From contig JAWZYU010000017.1 of NCBI GenBank assembly GCA_038380435.1, positions 21,637,283-21,701,282 of the forward strand: DNA of 64,000 bases. The letters are read 5' to 3'. The notes under the pieces are model-generated. The model searched no databases and was not told the DNA's origin. It saw nothing but the letters and a program-made list of their open reading frames with translations. The first letter of the stretch is position 1, and every line of letters starts with the position of its first letter. This stretch comes from Ryuthela nishihirai. Lineage: Eukaryota > Arthropoda > Arachnida > Araneae > Heptathelidae. Shown here one piece after another: positions 33,388 to 45,959 of this stretch. A program made the position numbers and the translations under genes.

Positions 33388-33775
33388 AGGGTTGGGTTGT
33401 TTTACCTCTGAGCGGCACTTTTTTGCACACCATGGGCTAAATGGCCAGGTCACAAGGACCCCGAAGGCTCAGAGAAGGTTGGGGAAGGAGACCCACTGGA
33501 ACAGCTGTTTGGAGACAGATGATAGCCTCGCGTCAAGGCCATCCAGCGTGTTCTTTAACGTGCACAGAGTATGGCTCTCCCGCACACGGGGCCACGGCTT
33601 AACGTCCCATCAGACGGATCGCAGCTTTTCCAAGCCCATCGGTGTCCTCTACTGACAGTGGGCAGGGCAGAAAATTTTTCAGAGATAAGTCTCAACACTG
33701 ACCCAGCTGGGACTAGAATCTGGGAACTGAAGATTACGAGCCAGGCGTGCTACCGACTGAACTACCCCCGCCCCC
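33388..33775 (-). mobile_element. SINE-A, full length
   Basis: Head variant CAGGCGTGCTACCGACTGAACTA also seen in the copy at 52846-53220. Confidence 0.92.
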
Positions 33776-34007
33776 AGTTTTCTCTATACTTTACTGTTTA
33801 TTGTGTCATATAAAAAGCCATTGTCACTCCAAGACTCGTTGCATTTCATTGTTGCGTTTTTGAGTTCCAGAATTTATATTATGATTAGCATTTAGACACA
33901 CTGTTTAATGCCCCGTTTCGTAGGCAAAGAGAAATAAGATAGAAAAATTGACGAAAAGAAAAATGATAAAAAGAAACGAAGATATAATTTATTAAATTAT
34001 TTTTCAG
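33776..34007. other. Intron end; includes a 115-bp unit shared with 53295-53410
   Basis: 33776-33890 (CAGTTTTCTCTATACTTTAC start) is nearly identical to 53295-53410, and both lie beside a SINE-A of the same variant. The rest is the polypyrimidine tract and acceptor of exon 4. Confidence 0.6.
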
Positions 34008-34159
34008 ATATGTTTGCTGGGGTCAAGGTGCCAAGCGATCCTTCCAAGTACCTTCTGTTAACAAAATTTGTGTCTGAGGTCGACTTCCTGGGTGAAAAAA
34101 TTGAAATTGGTTCTTTCCGTTTCACCCACAAAGACAGGAGAACAATGGGATCGGTCAGG
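34008..34159 (+). CDS. Lipid-transfer-like protein, visible exon 4 of 7
   Basis: The acceptor is TTTTCAG and the donor AGG|GTAAGT. Phase 1 in and phase 0 out, 152 nt. The residues alternate as expected for beta strands (LLLTKFVSEVDFLGEKIEIG). The next intron is 16.2 kb and contains a 9.9-kb satellite, a Tc1 relic and several SINEs. No known domain is recognised; position after the LPD_N helical region suggests it starts the lipid-binding beta sheets. Confidence 0.8.
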
Positions 34160-34293
34160 GTAAGTCTGTCGAATTTCTTCGAGCATTTTTTTTCTCACTT
34201 GTGACTCTAAAGAGATTCAAGGATGAAAAAAAGCGATCTCAGTGATGGGCGCTCTTGGTCACAGAAAGAGAATTCTTGATGGGAGAGATTGTA

Positions 34294-34851
34294 CAGTCGC
34301 TCAAAAAAGTATCCGAACACTATGGTTGATTACAGAATTCAGAAAAAAATATCTGGAGCGTGTACAGCAACTGTACACGCTCCAGTTTGCTGTGAACGGT
34401 AACTGCACACGCTCCAGTTTGCTGTGAACGGTAACTGCACACGCTCCAGTTTGCTGTGAACGGTAACTGCACACGCTCCAGTTTGCTGTGAACGGTAACT
34501 GCACACGCTCCAGTTTGCTGTGAACGGTAACTGCACACGCTCCAGTTTGCTGTGAACGGTAACTGCACACGCTCCAGTTTGCTGTGAACGGTAACTGCAC
34601 ACGCTCCAGTTTGCTGTGAACGGTAACTGCACACGCTCCAGTTTGCTGTGAACGGTAACTGCACACGCTCCAGTTTGCTGTGAACGGTAACTGCACACGC
34701 TCCAGTTTGCTGTGAACGGTAACTGCACACGCTCCAGTTTGCTGTGAACGGTAACTGCACACGCTCCAGTTTGCTGTGAACGGTAACTGCACACGCTCAA
34801 TACTTCCGTGAGTGAGCCCACACGATCTAGTATCAAAATAATATGACCACC
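34294..34851. mobile_element. Family-C compound element with 32-bp minisatellite
   Basis: Left end TA-CAGTCGCTCAAAAAAG at 34294; contains the 32-bp array; ends TATGACCACC directly before the TA of the next element. Confidence 0.85.
34386..34798. repeat. 32-bp minisatellite, 13 copies
   Basis: Unit TTTGCTGTGAACGGTAACTG plus CACACGCTCCAG, practically perfect; next to a hairpin GGAGCGTGTACAGCAACTG (34355 on). Long minus-strand frames here are an artefact of the repeat. Confidence 0.97.
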
Positions 34852-34853
34852 TA

Positions 34854-37800
34854 CAGTCGCTCAAAAAAGTATCCGAATCCAACGGTTGATTACAGAATTC
34901 AGGAAAAATATCTGGCAACGATTTTTTTAGAAATTAGTGATCTCGCAACCTTCGTGTCATTGACACGAAGGTTGCCAAATCACTAATTTCTAAAAAAATC
35001 GTTGCCAGATATTTTTCCTGAATTCTGCAATCAATCGTAGGGTTCGGATACTTTTTTGAGCGAGTGGTTGACACGAAGGTTGCCAGATCACTAATTTCTA
35101 AAAAAATCGTTGCCAGATATTTTTCCTGAATTCTGCAATCAATCGTAGGGTTCGGATACTTTTTTGAGCGACTGGTTGACACGAAGGTTGCCAGATCACT
35201 AATTTCTAATCGTTACCAGATATTTTTCCTGAATTCTGCAATCAATCGTAGGGTTTGGATACTTTTTGAGCGACTGGTTGACACGAAGGTTGCCAGATCA
35301 CTAATTTCCAAAAAAATCGTTGCCAGATATTTTTCCTGAATTCTGCAATCAATCGTAGGGTTCGGATACTTTTTTGAGCGACTGGTTGACACGAAGGTTG
35401 CCAGATCACTAATTTCCAAAAAAATCGTTGCCAGATATTTTTCCTGAATTCTGCAATCAATCGTAGGGTTCGGATACTTTTTTGAGCGACTGGTTGACAC
35501 GAAGGTTGCCAGATCACTAATTTCCAAAAAAATCGTTGCCAGATATTTTTCCTGAATTCTGCAATCAATCATATGGTTCGGATACTTTTTTGAGCGACTG
35601 GTTGACACGAAGGTTGCCAGATCACTAATTTCCAAAAAAATCGTTGCCAGATATTTTTCCTGAATTCTGCAATCAATCGTAGGGTTCGGATACTTTTTTG
35701 AGCGACTGGTTGACACGAAGGTTGCCAGATCACTAATTTCCAAAAAAATCGTTGCCAGATATTTTTCCTGAATTCTGCAATCAATCGTAAGGTTCGGATA
35801 CTTTTTTGAGCGACTGGTTGACACGAAGGTTGCCAGATCACTAATTTCTAATCGTTGCCAGATATTTTTCCTGAATTCTGCAATCAATCGTAGGGTTTGG
35901 ATACTTTTTGAGCGACTGGTTGACACGAAGGTTGCCAGATCACTAATTTCCAAAAAAATCGTTGCCAGATATTTTTCCTGAATTCTGCAATCAATCGTAG
36001 GGTTCGGATACTTTTTTGAGCGACTGGTTGACACGAAGGTTGCCAGATCACTAATTTCCAAAAAAATCGTTGCCAGATATTTTTCCTGAATTCTGCAATC
36101 AATCGTAGGGTTCGGATACTTTTTTGAGCGACTGGTTGACACGAAGGTTGCCAGATCACTAATTTCCAAAAAAATCGTTGCCAGATATTTTTCCTGAATT
36201 CTGCAATCAATCGTAGGGTTCGGATACTTTTTTGAGCGACTGGTTGACACGAAGGTTGCCAGATCACTAATTTCTAATCGTTGCCAGATATTTTTCCTGA
36301 ATTCTGCAATCAATCGTAGGGTTTGGATACTTTTTGAGCGACTGGTTGACACGAAGGTTGCCAGATCACTAATTTCCAAAAAAATCGTTGCCAGATATTT
36401 TTCCTGAATTCTGCAATCAATCGTAAGGTTCGGATACTTTTTTGAGCGACTGGTTGACACGAAGGTTGCCAGATCACTAATTTCTAATCGTTGCCAGATA
36501 TTTTTCCTGAATTCTGCAATCAATCGTAGGGTTTGGATACTTTTTGAGCGACTGGTTGACACGAAGGTTGCCAGATCACTAATTTCCAAAAAAATCGTTG
36601 CCAGATATTTTTCCTGAATTCTGCAATCAATCGTAGGGTTCGGATACTTTTTTGAGCGACTGGTTGACACGAAGGTTGCCAGATCACTAATTTCTAATCG
36701 TTGCCAGATATTTTTCCTGAATTCTGCAATCAATCGTAGGGTTTGGATACTTTTTGAGCGACTGGTTGACACGAAGGTTGCCAGATCACTAATTTCCAAA
36801 AAAATCGTTGCCAGATATTTTTCCTGAATTCTGCAATCAATCGTAAGGTTCGGATACTTTTTTGAGCGACTGGTTGACACGAAGGTTGCCAGATCACTAA
36901 TTTCTAATCGTTGCCAGATATTTTTCCTGAATTCTGCAATCAATCGAGGGTTTGGATACTTTTTGAGCGACTGGTTGACACGAAGGTTGCCAGATCACTA
37001 ATTTCCAAAAAAATCGTTGCCAGATATTTTTCCTGAATTCTGCAATCAATCGTAGGGTTCGGATACTTTTTTGAGCGACTGGTTGACACGAAGGTTGCCA
37101 GATCACTAATTTCCAAAAAAATCGTTGCCAGATATTTTTCCTGAATTCTGCAATCAATCGTAGGGTTCGGATACTTTTTTGAGCGACTGGTTGACACGAA
37201 GGTTGCCAGATCACTAATTTCCAAAAAAATCGTTGCCAGATATTTTTCCTGAATTCTGCAATCAATCGTAAGGTTCGGATACTTTTTTGAGCGACTGGTT
37301 GACACGAAGGTTGCCAGATCACTAATTTCTAATCGTTGCCAGATATTTTTCCTGAATTCTGCAATCAATCGTAAGGTTCGGATACTTTTTTGAGCGACTG
37401 GTTGACACGAAGGTTGCCAGATCACTAATTTCCAAAAAAATCGTTGCCAGATATTTTTCCTGAATTCTGCAATCAATCGTAGGGTTTGGATACTTTTTGA
37501 GCGACTGGTTGACACGAAGGTTGCCAGATCACTAATTTCCAAAAAAATCGTTGCCAGATATTTTTCCTGAATTCTGCAATCAATCGTAGGGTTCGGATAC
37601 TTTTTTGAGCGACTGGTTGACACGAAGGTTGCCAGATCACTAATTTCTAATCGTTGCCAGATATTTTTCCTGAATTCTGCAATCAATCGTAGGGTTCGGA
37701 TACTTTTTTGAGCGACTGGTTGACACGAAGGTTGCCAGATCACTAATTTCCAAAAAAATCGTTGCCAGATATTTTTCCTGAATTCTGCAATCAATCGTAG

Positions 37801-40800
37801 GGTTCGGATACTTTTTTGAGCGACTGGTTGACACGAAGGTTGCCAGATCACTAATTTCTAATCGTTGCCAGATATTTTTCCTGAATTCTGCAATCAATCG
37901 TAGGGTTCGGATACTTTTTTGAGCGACTGGTTGACACGAAGGTTGCCAGATCACTAATTTCCAAAAAAAATCGTTGCCAGATATTTTTCCTGAATTCTGC
38001 AATCAATCGTAAGGTTCGGACACTTTTTTGAGCGACTGGTTGACACGAAGGTTGCCAGATCACTAATTTCTAATCGTTGCCAGATATTTTTCCTGAATTC
38101 TGCAATCAATCGTAGGGTTTGGATACTTTTTGAGCGACTGGTTGACACGAAGGTTGCCAGATCACTAATTTCCAAAAAAATCGTTGCCAGATATTTTTCC
38201 TGAATTCTGCAATCAATCGTAGGGTTCGGATACTTTTTTGAGCGACTGGTTGACACGAAGGTTGCCAGATCACTAATTTCCAAAAAAATCGTTGCCAGAT
38301 ATTTTTCCTGAATTCTGCAATCAATCGTAGGGTTCGGATACTTTTTTGAGCGACTGGTTGACACGAAGGTTGCCAGATCACTAATTTCCAAAAAAATCGT
38401 TGCCAGATATTTTTCCTGAATTCTGCAATCAATCGTAGGGTTCGGATACTTTTTTGAGCGACTGGTTGACACGAAGGTTGCCAGATCACTAATTTCTAAT
38501 CGTTGCCAGATATTTTTCCTGAATTCTGCAATCAATCGTAGGGTTTGGATACTTTTTGAGCGACTGGTTGACACGAAGGTTGCCAGATCACTAATTTCCA
38601 AAAAAATCGTTGCCAGATATTTTTCCTGAATTCTGCAATCAATCGTAAGGTTCGGATACTTTTTTGAGTGACTGGTTGACACGAAGGTTGCCAGATCACT
38701 AATTTCTAATCGTTGCCAGATATTTTTCCTGAATTCTGCAATCAATCGTAGGGTTTGGATACTTTTTGAGCGACTGGTTGACACGAAGGTTGCCAGATCA
38801 CTAATTTCCAAAAAAATCGTTGCCAGATATTTTTCCTGAATTCTGCAATCAATCGTAGGGTTCGGATACTTTTTTGAGCGACTGGTTGACACGAAGGTTG
38901 CCAGATCACTAATTTCTAATCGTTGCCAGATATTTTTCCTCAATTCTGCAATCAATCGTAGGGTTTGGATACTTTTTGAGCGACTGGTTGACACGAAGGT
39001 TGCCAGATCACTAATTTCCAAAAAAATCGTTGCCAGATATTTTTCCTGAATTCTGCAATCAATCGTAAGGTTCGGATACTTTTTTGAGCGACTGGTTGAC
39101 ACGAAGGTTGCCAGATCACTAATTTCTAATCGTTGCCAGATATTTTTCCTGAATTCTGCAATCAATCGTAGGGTTTGGATACTTTTTGAGCGACTGGTTG
39201 ACACGAAGGTTGCCAGATCACTAATTTCCAAAAAAATCGTTGCCAGATATTTTTCCTGAATTCTGCAATCAATCGTAGTGTTCGGATACTTTTTTGAGCG
39301 ACTGGTTGACACGAAGGTTGCCAGATCACTAATTTCCAAAAAAATCGTTGCCAGATATTTTTCCTGAATTCTGCAATCAATCGTAGGGTTCGGATACTTT
39401 TTTGAGCGACTGGTTGACACGAAGGTTGCCAGATCACTAATTTCCAAAAAAATCGTTGCCAGATATTTTTCCTGAATTCTGAAATCAATCGTAGGGTTCG
39501 GATACTTTTTTGAGCGACTGGTTGACACGAAGGTTGCCAGATCACTAATTTCCAAAAAAATCGTTGCCAGATATTTTTCCTGAATTTTGCAATCAATCGT
39601 AGGGTTCGGATACTTTTTTGAGCGACTGGTTGACACGAAGGTTGCCAGATCACTAATTTCCAAAAAAATCGTTGCCAGATATTTTTCCTGAATTCTGCAA
39701 TCAATTGTAGGGTTCGGATACTTTTTTGAGCGACTGGTTGACACGAAGGTTGCCAGATCACTAATTTCCAAAAAAATCGTTGCCAGATATTTTTTCTGAA
39801 TTCTGCAATCAATCGTAGGGTTCGGATACTTTTTTGAGCGACTGGTTGACACGAAGGTTGCCAGATCACTAATTTCTAATCGTTGCCAGATATTTTTCCT
39901 GAATTCTGCAATCAATCGTAGGGTTTGGATACTTTTTGAGCGACTGGTTGACACGAAGGTTGCCAGATCACTAATTTCCAAAAAAATCGTTGCCAGATAT
40001 TTTTCCTGAATTCTGCAATCAATCGTAAGGTTCGGATACTTTTTTGAGCGACTGGTTGACACGAAGGTTGCCAGATCACTAATTTCTAATCGTTGCCAGA
40101 TATTTTTCCTGAATTCTGCAATCAATCGTAGGGTTTGGATACTTTTTGAGCGACTGGTTGACACGAAGGTTGCCAGATCACTAATTTCCAAAAAAATCGT
40201 TGCCAGATATTTTTCCTGAATTCTGCAATCAATCGTAGGGTTCGGATACTTTTTTGAGCGACTGGTTGACACGAAGGTTGCCAGATCACTAATTTCTAAT
40301 CGTTGCCAGATATTTTTCCTGAATTCTGCAATCAATCGTAGGGTTTGGATACTTTTTGAGCGACTGGTTGACACGAAGGTTGCCAGATCACTAATTTCCA
40401 AAAAAATCGTTGCCAGATATTTTTCCTGAATTCTGCAATCAATCGTAAGGTTCGGATACTTTTTTGAGCGACTGGTTGACACGAAGGTTGCCAGATCACT
40501 AATTTCTAATCGTTGCCAGATATTTTTCCTGAATTCTGCAATCAATCGTAGGGTTTGGATACTTTTTGAGCGACTGGTTGACACGAAGGTTGCCAGATCA
40601 CTAATTTCCAAAAAAATCGTTGCCAGATATTTTTCCTGAATTCTGCAATCAATCGTAGGGTTCGGATACTTTTTTGAGCGACTGGTTGACACGAAGGTTG
40701 CCAGATCACTAATTTCCAAAAAAATCGTTGCCAGATATTTTTCCTGAATTCTGCAATCAATCGTAGGGTTCGGATACTTTTTTGAGCGACTGGTTGACAC

Positions 40801-43800
40801 GAAGGTTGCCAGATCACTAATTTCCAAAAAAATCGTTGCCAGATATTTTTCCTGAATTCTGCAATCAATCGTAGGGTTCGGATACTTTTTTGAGCGACTG
40901 GTTGACACGAAGGTTGCCAGATCACTAATTTCTAATCGTTGCCAGATATTTTTCCTGAATTCTGCAATCAATCGTAGGGTTTGGATACTTTTTGAGCGAC
41001 TGGTTGACACGAAGGTTGCCAGATCACTAATTTCCAAAAAAATCGTTGCCAGATATTTTTCCTGAATTCTGCAATCAATCGTAAGGTTCGGATACTTTTT
41101 TGAGCGACTGGTTGACACGAAGGTTGCCAGATCACTAATTTCTAATCGTTGCCAGATATTTTTCCTGAATTCTGCAATCAATCGTAGGGTTTGGATACTT
41201 TTTGAGCGACTGGTTGACACGAAGGTTGCCAGATCACTAATTTCCAAAAAAATCGTTGCCAGATATTTTTCCTGAATTCTGCAATCAATCGTAGGGTTCG
41301 GATACTTTTTTGAGCGACTGGTTGACACGAAGGTTGCCAGATCACTAATTTCTAATCGTTGCCAGATATTTTTCCTGAATTCTGCAATCAATCGTAGGGT
41401 TTGGATACTTTTTGAGCGACTGGTTGACACGAAGGTTGCCAGATCACTAATTTCCAAAAAAATCGTTGCCAGATATTTTTCCTGAATTCTGCAATCAACC
41501 GTAAGGTTCGGATACTTTTTTGAGCGACTGGTTGACACGAAGGTTGCCAGATCACTAATTTCTAATCGTTGCCAGATATTTTTCCTGAATTCTGCAATCA
41601 ATCGTAGGGTTTGGATACTTTTTGAGCGACTGGTTGACACGAAGGTTGCCAGATCACTAATTTCCAAAAAAATCGTTGCCAGATATTTTTCCTGAATTCT
41701 GCAATCAATCGTAGGGTTCGGATACTTTTTTGAGCGACTGGTTGACACGAAGGTTGCCAGATCACTAATTTCCAAAAAAATCGTTGCCAGATATTTTTCC
41801 TGAATTCTGCAATCAATCGTAGGGTTCGGATACTTTTTTGAGCGACTGGTTGACACGAAGGTTGCCAGATCACTAATTTCCAAAAAAAACCGTTGCCAGA
41901 TATTTTTCCTGAATTCTGCAATCAATCGTAGGGTTCGGATACTTTTTTGAGCGACTGGTTGACACGAAGGTTGCCAGATCACTAATTTCCAAAAAAATCG
42001 TTGCCAGATATTTTTCCTGAATTCTGCAATCAATCGTAGGGTTCGGATACTTTTTTGAGCGACTGGTTGACACGAAGGTTGCCAGATCACTAATTTCTAA
42101 TCGTTGCCAGATATTTTTCCTGAATTCTGCAATCAATCGTAGGGTTCGGATACTTTTTTGAGCGAGTGGTTGACACGAAGGTTGCCAGATCACTAATTTC
42201 CAAAAAAATCGTTGCCAGATATTTTTCCTGAATTCTGCAATCAACCGTAAGGTTCGGATACTTTTTTGAGCGACTGGTTGACACGAAGGTTGCCAGATCA
42301 CTAATTTCTAATCGTTGCCAGATATTTTTCCTGAATTCTGCAATCAATCGTAGGGTTTGGATACTTTTTGAGCGACTGGTTGACACGAAGGTTGCCAAAT
42401 CACTAATTTCCAAAAAAATCGTTGCCAGATATTTTTCCTGAATTTTGCAATCAATCGTAGGGTTCGGATACTTTTTTGAGCGACTGGTTGACACGAAGGT
42501 TGCCAGATCACTAATTTCCAAAAAAATCGTTGCCAGATATTTTTCCTGAATTCTGCAATCAATCATAGGGTTCGGATACTTTTTTGAGCGACTGGTTGAC
42601 ACGAAGGTTGCCAGATCACTAATTTCCAAAAAAATCGTTGCCAGATATTTTTCCTGAATTCTGCAATCAATCGTAGGGTTCGGATACTTTTTTGAGCGAC
42701 TGGTTGACACGAAGGTTGCCAGATCACTAATTTCTAATCGTTGCCAGATATTTTTCCTGAATTCTGCAATCAATCGTAGGGTTCGGATACTTTTTTGAGC
42801 GACTGGTTGACACGAAGGTTGCCAGATCACTAATTTCCAAAAAAATCGTTGCCAGATATTTTTCCTGAATTCTGCAATCAATTGTAGGGTTCGGATACTT
42901 TTTTGAGCGACTGGTTGACACGAAGGTTGCCAGATCACTAATTTCTAATCGTTGCCAGATATTTTTCCTGAATTCTGCAATCAATCGTAGGGTTTGGATA
43001 CTTTTTGAGCGACTGGTTGACACGAAGGTTGCCAGATCACTAATTTCCAAAAAAATCGTTGCCAGATATTTTTCCTGAATTCTGCAATCAATCGTAGGGT
43101 TCGGATACTTTTTTGAGCGACTGGTTGACACGAAGGTTGCCAGATCACTAATTTCTAATCGTTGCCAGATATTTTTCCTGAATTCTGCAATCAATCGTAG
43201 GGTTTGGATACTTTTTGAGCGACTGGTTGACACGAAGGTTGCCAGATCACTAATTTCCAAAAAAATCGTTGCCAGATATTTTTCCTGAATTCTGCAATCA
43301 ATCGTAGGGTTCGGATACTTTTTTGAGCGACTGGTTGACACGAAGGTTGCCAGATCACTAATTTCTAATCGTTGCCAGATATTTTTCCTGAATTCTGCAA
43401 TCAATCGTAGGGTTTGGATACTTTTTGAGCGACTGGTTGACACGAAGGTTGCCAGATCACTAATTTCCAAAAAAATCGTTGCCAGATATTTTTCCTGAAT
43501 TCTGCAATCAATCGTAGGGTTCGGATACTTTTTTGAGCGACTGGTTGACACGAAGGTTGCCAGATCACTAATTTCCAAAAAAATCGTTGCCAGATATTTT
43601 TCCTGAATTCTGCAATCAATCGTAGGGTTCGGATACTTTTTTGAGCGACTGGTTGACACGAAGGTTGCCAGATCACTAATTTCCAAAAAAATCGTTGCCA
43701 GATATTTTTCCTGAATTCTGCAATCAATCGTAGGGTTCGGATACTTTTTTGAGCGACTGGTTGACACGAAGGTTGCCAGATCACTAATTTCTAAAAAAAT

Positions 43801-44829
43801 CGTTGCCAGATATTTTTCCTGAATTCTGCAATCAATCGTAAGGTTCGGATACTTTTTTGAGCGACTGGTTGACACGAAGGTTGCCAGATCACTAATTTCC
43901 GAAAAAATCGTTGCCAGATATTTTTCCTGAATTCTGCAATCAATCGTAGGGTTCGGATACTTTTTTGAGCGACTGGTTGACACGAAGGTTGCCAGATCAC
44001 TAATTTCTGAAAAAATCGTTGCCAGATATTTTTCCTGAATTCTGCAGTCAATCGTAGGGTTCGGATACTTTTTTGAGCGACTGGTTGACACGAAGGTTGC
44101 CAGATCACTAATTTCTAAAAAAATCGTTGCCAGATATTTTTCCTGAATTCTGCAATCAATCGTAAGGTTTGGATACTTTTTTGAGCGACTGGTTGACACG
44201 AAGGTTGCCAGATCACTAATTTCTAAAAAAATCGTTGCCAGATATTTTTCTTGAATTCTGCAATCAATCGTAGGGTTCGGATACTTTTTTGAGCGACTGG
44301 TTGACACGAAGGTTGCCAGATCACTAATTTCTAATCGTTGCCAGATATTTTTCTTGAATTCTGCAATCAATCGTAGGGTTCGGATACTTTTTTGAGCGAC
44401 TGGTTGACACGAAGGTTGCCAGATCACTAATTTCTAATCGTTGCCAGATATTTTTCCTGAATTCTGCAATCAATCATATGGTTCGGATACTTTTTTGAGC
44501 GACTGGTTGACACGAAGGTTGCCAGATCACTAATTTCTAAAAAAATCGTTGCCAGATATTTTTCCTGAATTCTGCAATCAATCGTAGGGTTTGGATACTT
44601 TTTTGAGCGACTGGTTGACACGAAGGTTGCCAGATCACTAATTTCTAAAAAAATCGTTGCCAGATATTTTTCCTGAATTCTGCAATCAATCGTAGGGTTC
44701 GGATACTTTTTTGAGCGACTGGTTGACACGAAGTTTGCCAGATCACTAATTTCTAAAAAAATCGTTGCCAGATATTTTTCCTGAATTCTGTAATCAACCG
44801 TAGGGTTCGGATACTTTTTTGAGCGACTG
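34854..44829. mobile_element. Family-C MITE whose right arm is amplified into a 9.9-kb satellite
   Basis: The left MITE end CAGTCGCTCAAAAAAG follows TA at 34852-34853, and the left arm runs to the centre TTCGTGTCA. The right arm then repeats about 93 times, joined by GAGCGACTGGTTGACACG. The last copy ends GAGCGACTG before TA at 44830-44831, as in a simple MITE. Thus one TA-flanked element of about 10 kb holds the whole array. Confidence 0.9.
34961..44829. repeat. 102/108-bp satellite array with higher-order structure
   Basis: Long monomers (108 bp, ATTTCCAAAAAAATCG) and short monomers (102 bp, ATTTCTAATCG with TTTGGATACTTTTTG) alternate. The order S-L-L-L-S-L-S-L-S-L (1,056 bp) recurs exactly from 35819, 38041 and 40477. 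Edge monomers keep the simple MITE form ATTTCTAAAAAAATCG. Both lengths are multiples of three, so frames stay open for over 1,000 codons without being genes. Confidence 0.97.
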
Positions 44830-44831
44830 TA

Positions 44832-45192
44832 CTCAGTGGGAAGCTTCCGGGAAATTGACGGAATCCTGTTTATTTAAGCTTAAAACTTTACCAAAAAAAA
44901 AATTGTAATCTTTGGCGGAAATGAAATCTAGTAAGTTAGACTTTCTCTCTAACTCTAAATACAAAAGGCATCAAAAGTCTAGATAAAGATTGAATTAAAA
45001 AAATTACTGACTTCTGAGACGTGGTAAACTGCATTTAATAGTCTAACTCAAGAAGCTTTGCTATAACCTACAGATGACTCTAGTACCATGTGAACGGGAT
45101 GTTAAAATGACAAATCCACAGAAGGAAATTCCCTGCATAGATTGTTTCTTCGAAACCTGTTCAGATATTCAAATCCAAAAAAATTTCAGCAC
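44832..45192. other. Intron DNA without gene
   Basis: Nothing recognised. Confidence 0.4.
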
Positions 45193-45206
45193 CTATTTCA
45201 ACAAGG

Positions 45207-45589
45207 GTTGTGTTGTTTTACCTCTGAGCGGCACTTTTTTGCACACCATGGGCTAAATGGCCAGGTCACATGGACCCCGAAGGCTCAGAGAAGGTTGGGG
45301 GAGGGGACCCACTGGAACAGCTGTTGGGAGACAGATGGTAGTCTCCCGTCAAGGCCATCCAGCGTGTTCTTTAACGTGCACAGGGTATGTCTCTCCCGCA
45401 CACGGGGCCACGGCTTAACGTCCCATCCGACGGACGGCGGCCTTTCCAAGCCCATCGGTGTCCCCTACTGACCGTGGGCAGGGCGGGGGAATTTTGCGGA
45501 GATAAATCTCAACGCTGACCCAGCTGGGACTCGAACCTGGGAACTACAGATTACGAGCCTGGCGCGCTACCGACTGAGCCACCCCCTCC
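45207..45589 (-). mobile_element. SINE-A, full length, with 14-bp target duplication
   Basis: CTATTTCAACAAGG at 45193-45206 and 45590-45603. Confidence 0.94.
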
Positions 45590-45703
45590 CTATTTCAACA
45601 AGGACTAACCATAACAACCTCAGATCATGGCAGAAGAAATTCCTGTAATTCCTTGGATAGTGCATCCCTAGATTCCTCCTTATAGGGAATACGACAAAGT
45701 GTA

Positions 45704-45957
45704 CGGTCTCTCAAAAAATATCCGAACACTATGGTTGATTACGGAATTCAGGAAAAATATCTGGCAACGATTATTATTATTAAATTTTTTTTTTTTTTTT
45801 TGAAATTAGTGATTTAGCCAGATCCCTAATTCACACGATTTTTTTTTATAAAAATTAGTGATCTAGCCAGATTACTAATTTCTAAAAATATCTTTGCCAG
45901 ATTTTTTTCTGAATTCTGTAATCAACCGTAGTGTTCGGATATTTTTTTGAGCGACTG
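45704..45957. mobile_element. Family-C MITE with T-rich centre
   Basis: Ends CGGTCTCTCAAAAAAT and GAGCGACTG with TA flanks; the centre is expanded by AT-rich sequence. Confidence 0.82.
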
Positions 45958-45959
45958 TA

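Noticed and set aside
34301..34918. 205-residue repeat protein on the minus strand
   Set aside because: Produced by the 32-bp minisatellite, open in three frames at once, as expected for a stop-free repeat.
34961..44829. Centromere
   Set aside because: The array is inside an intron of a gene with an intact frame and is only 9.9 kb; higher-order structure alone is not evidence of centromere function.
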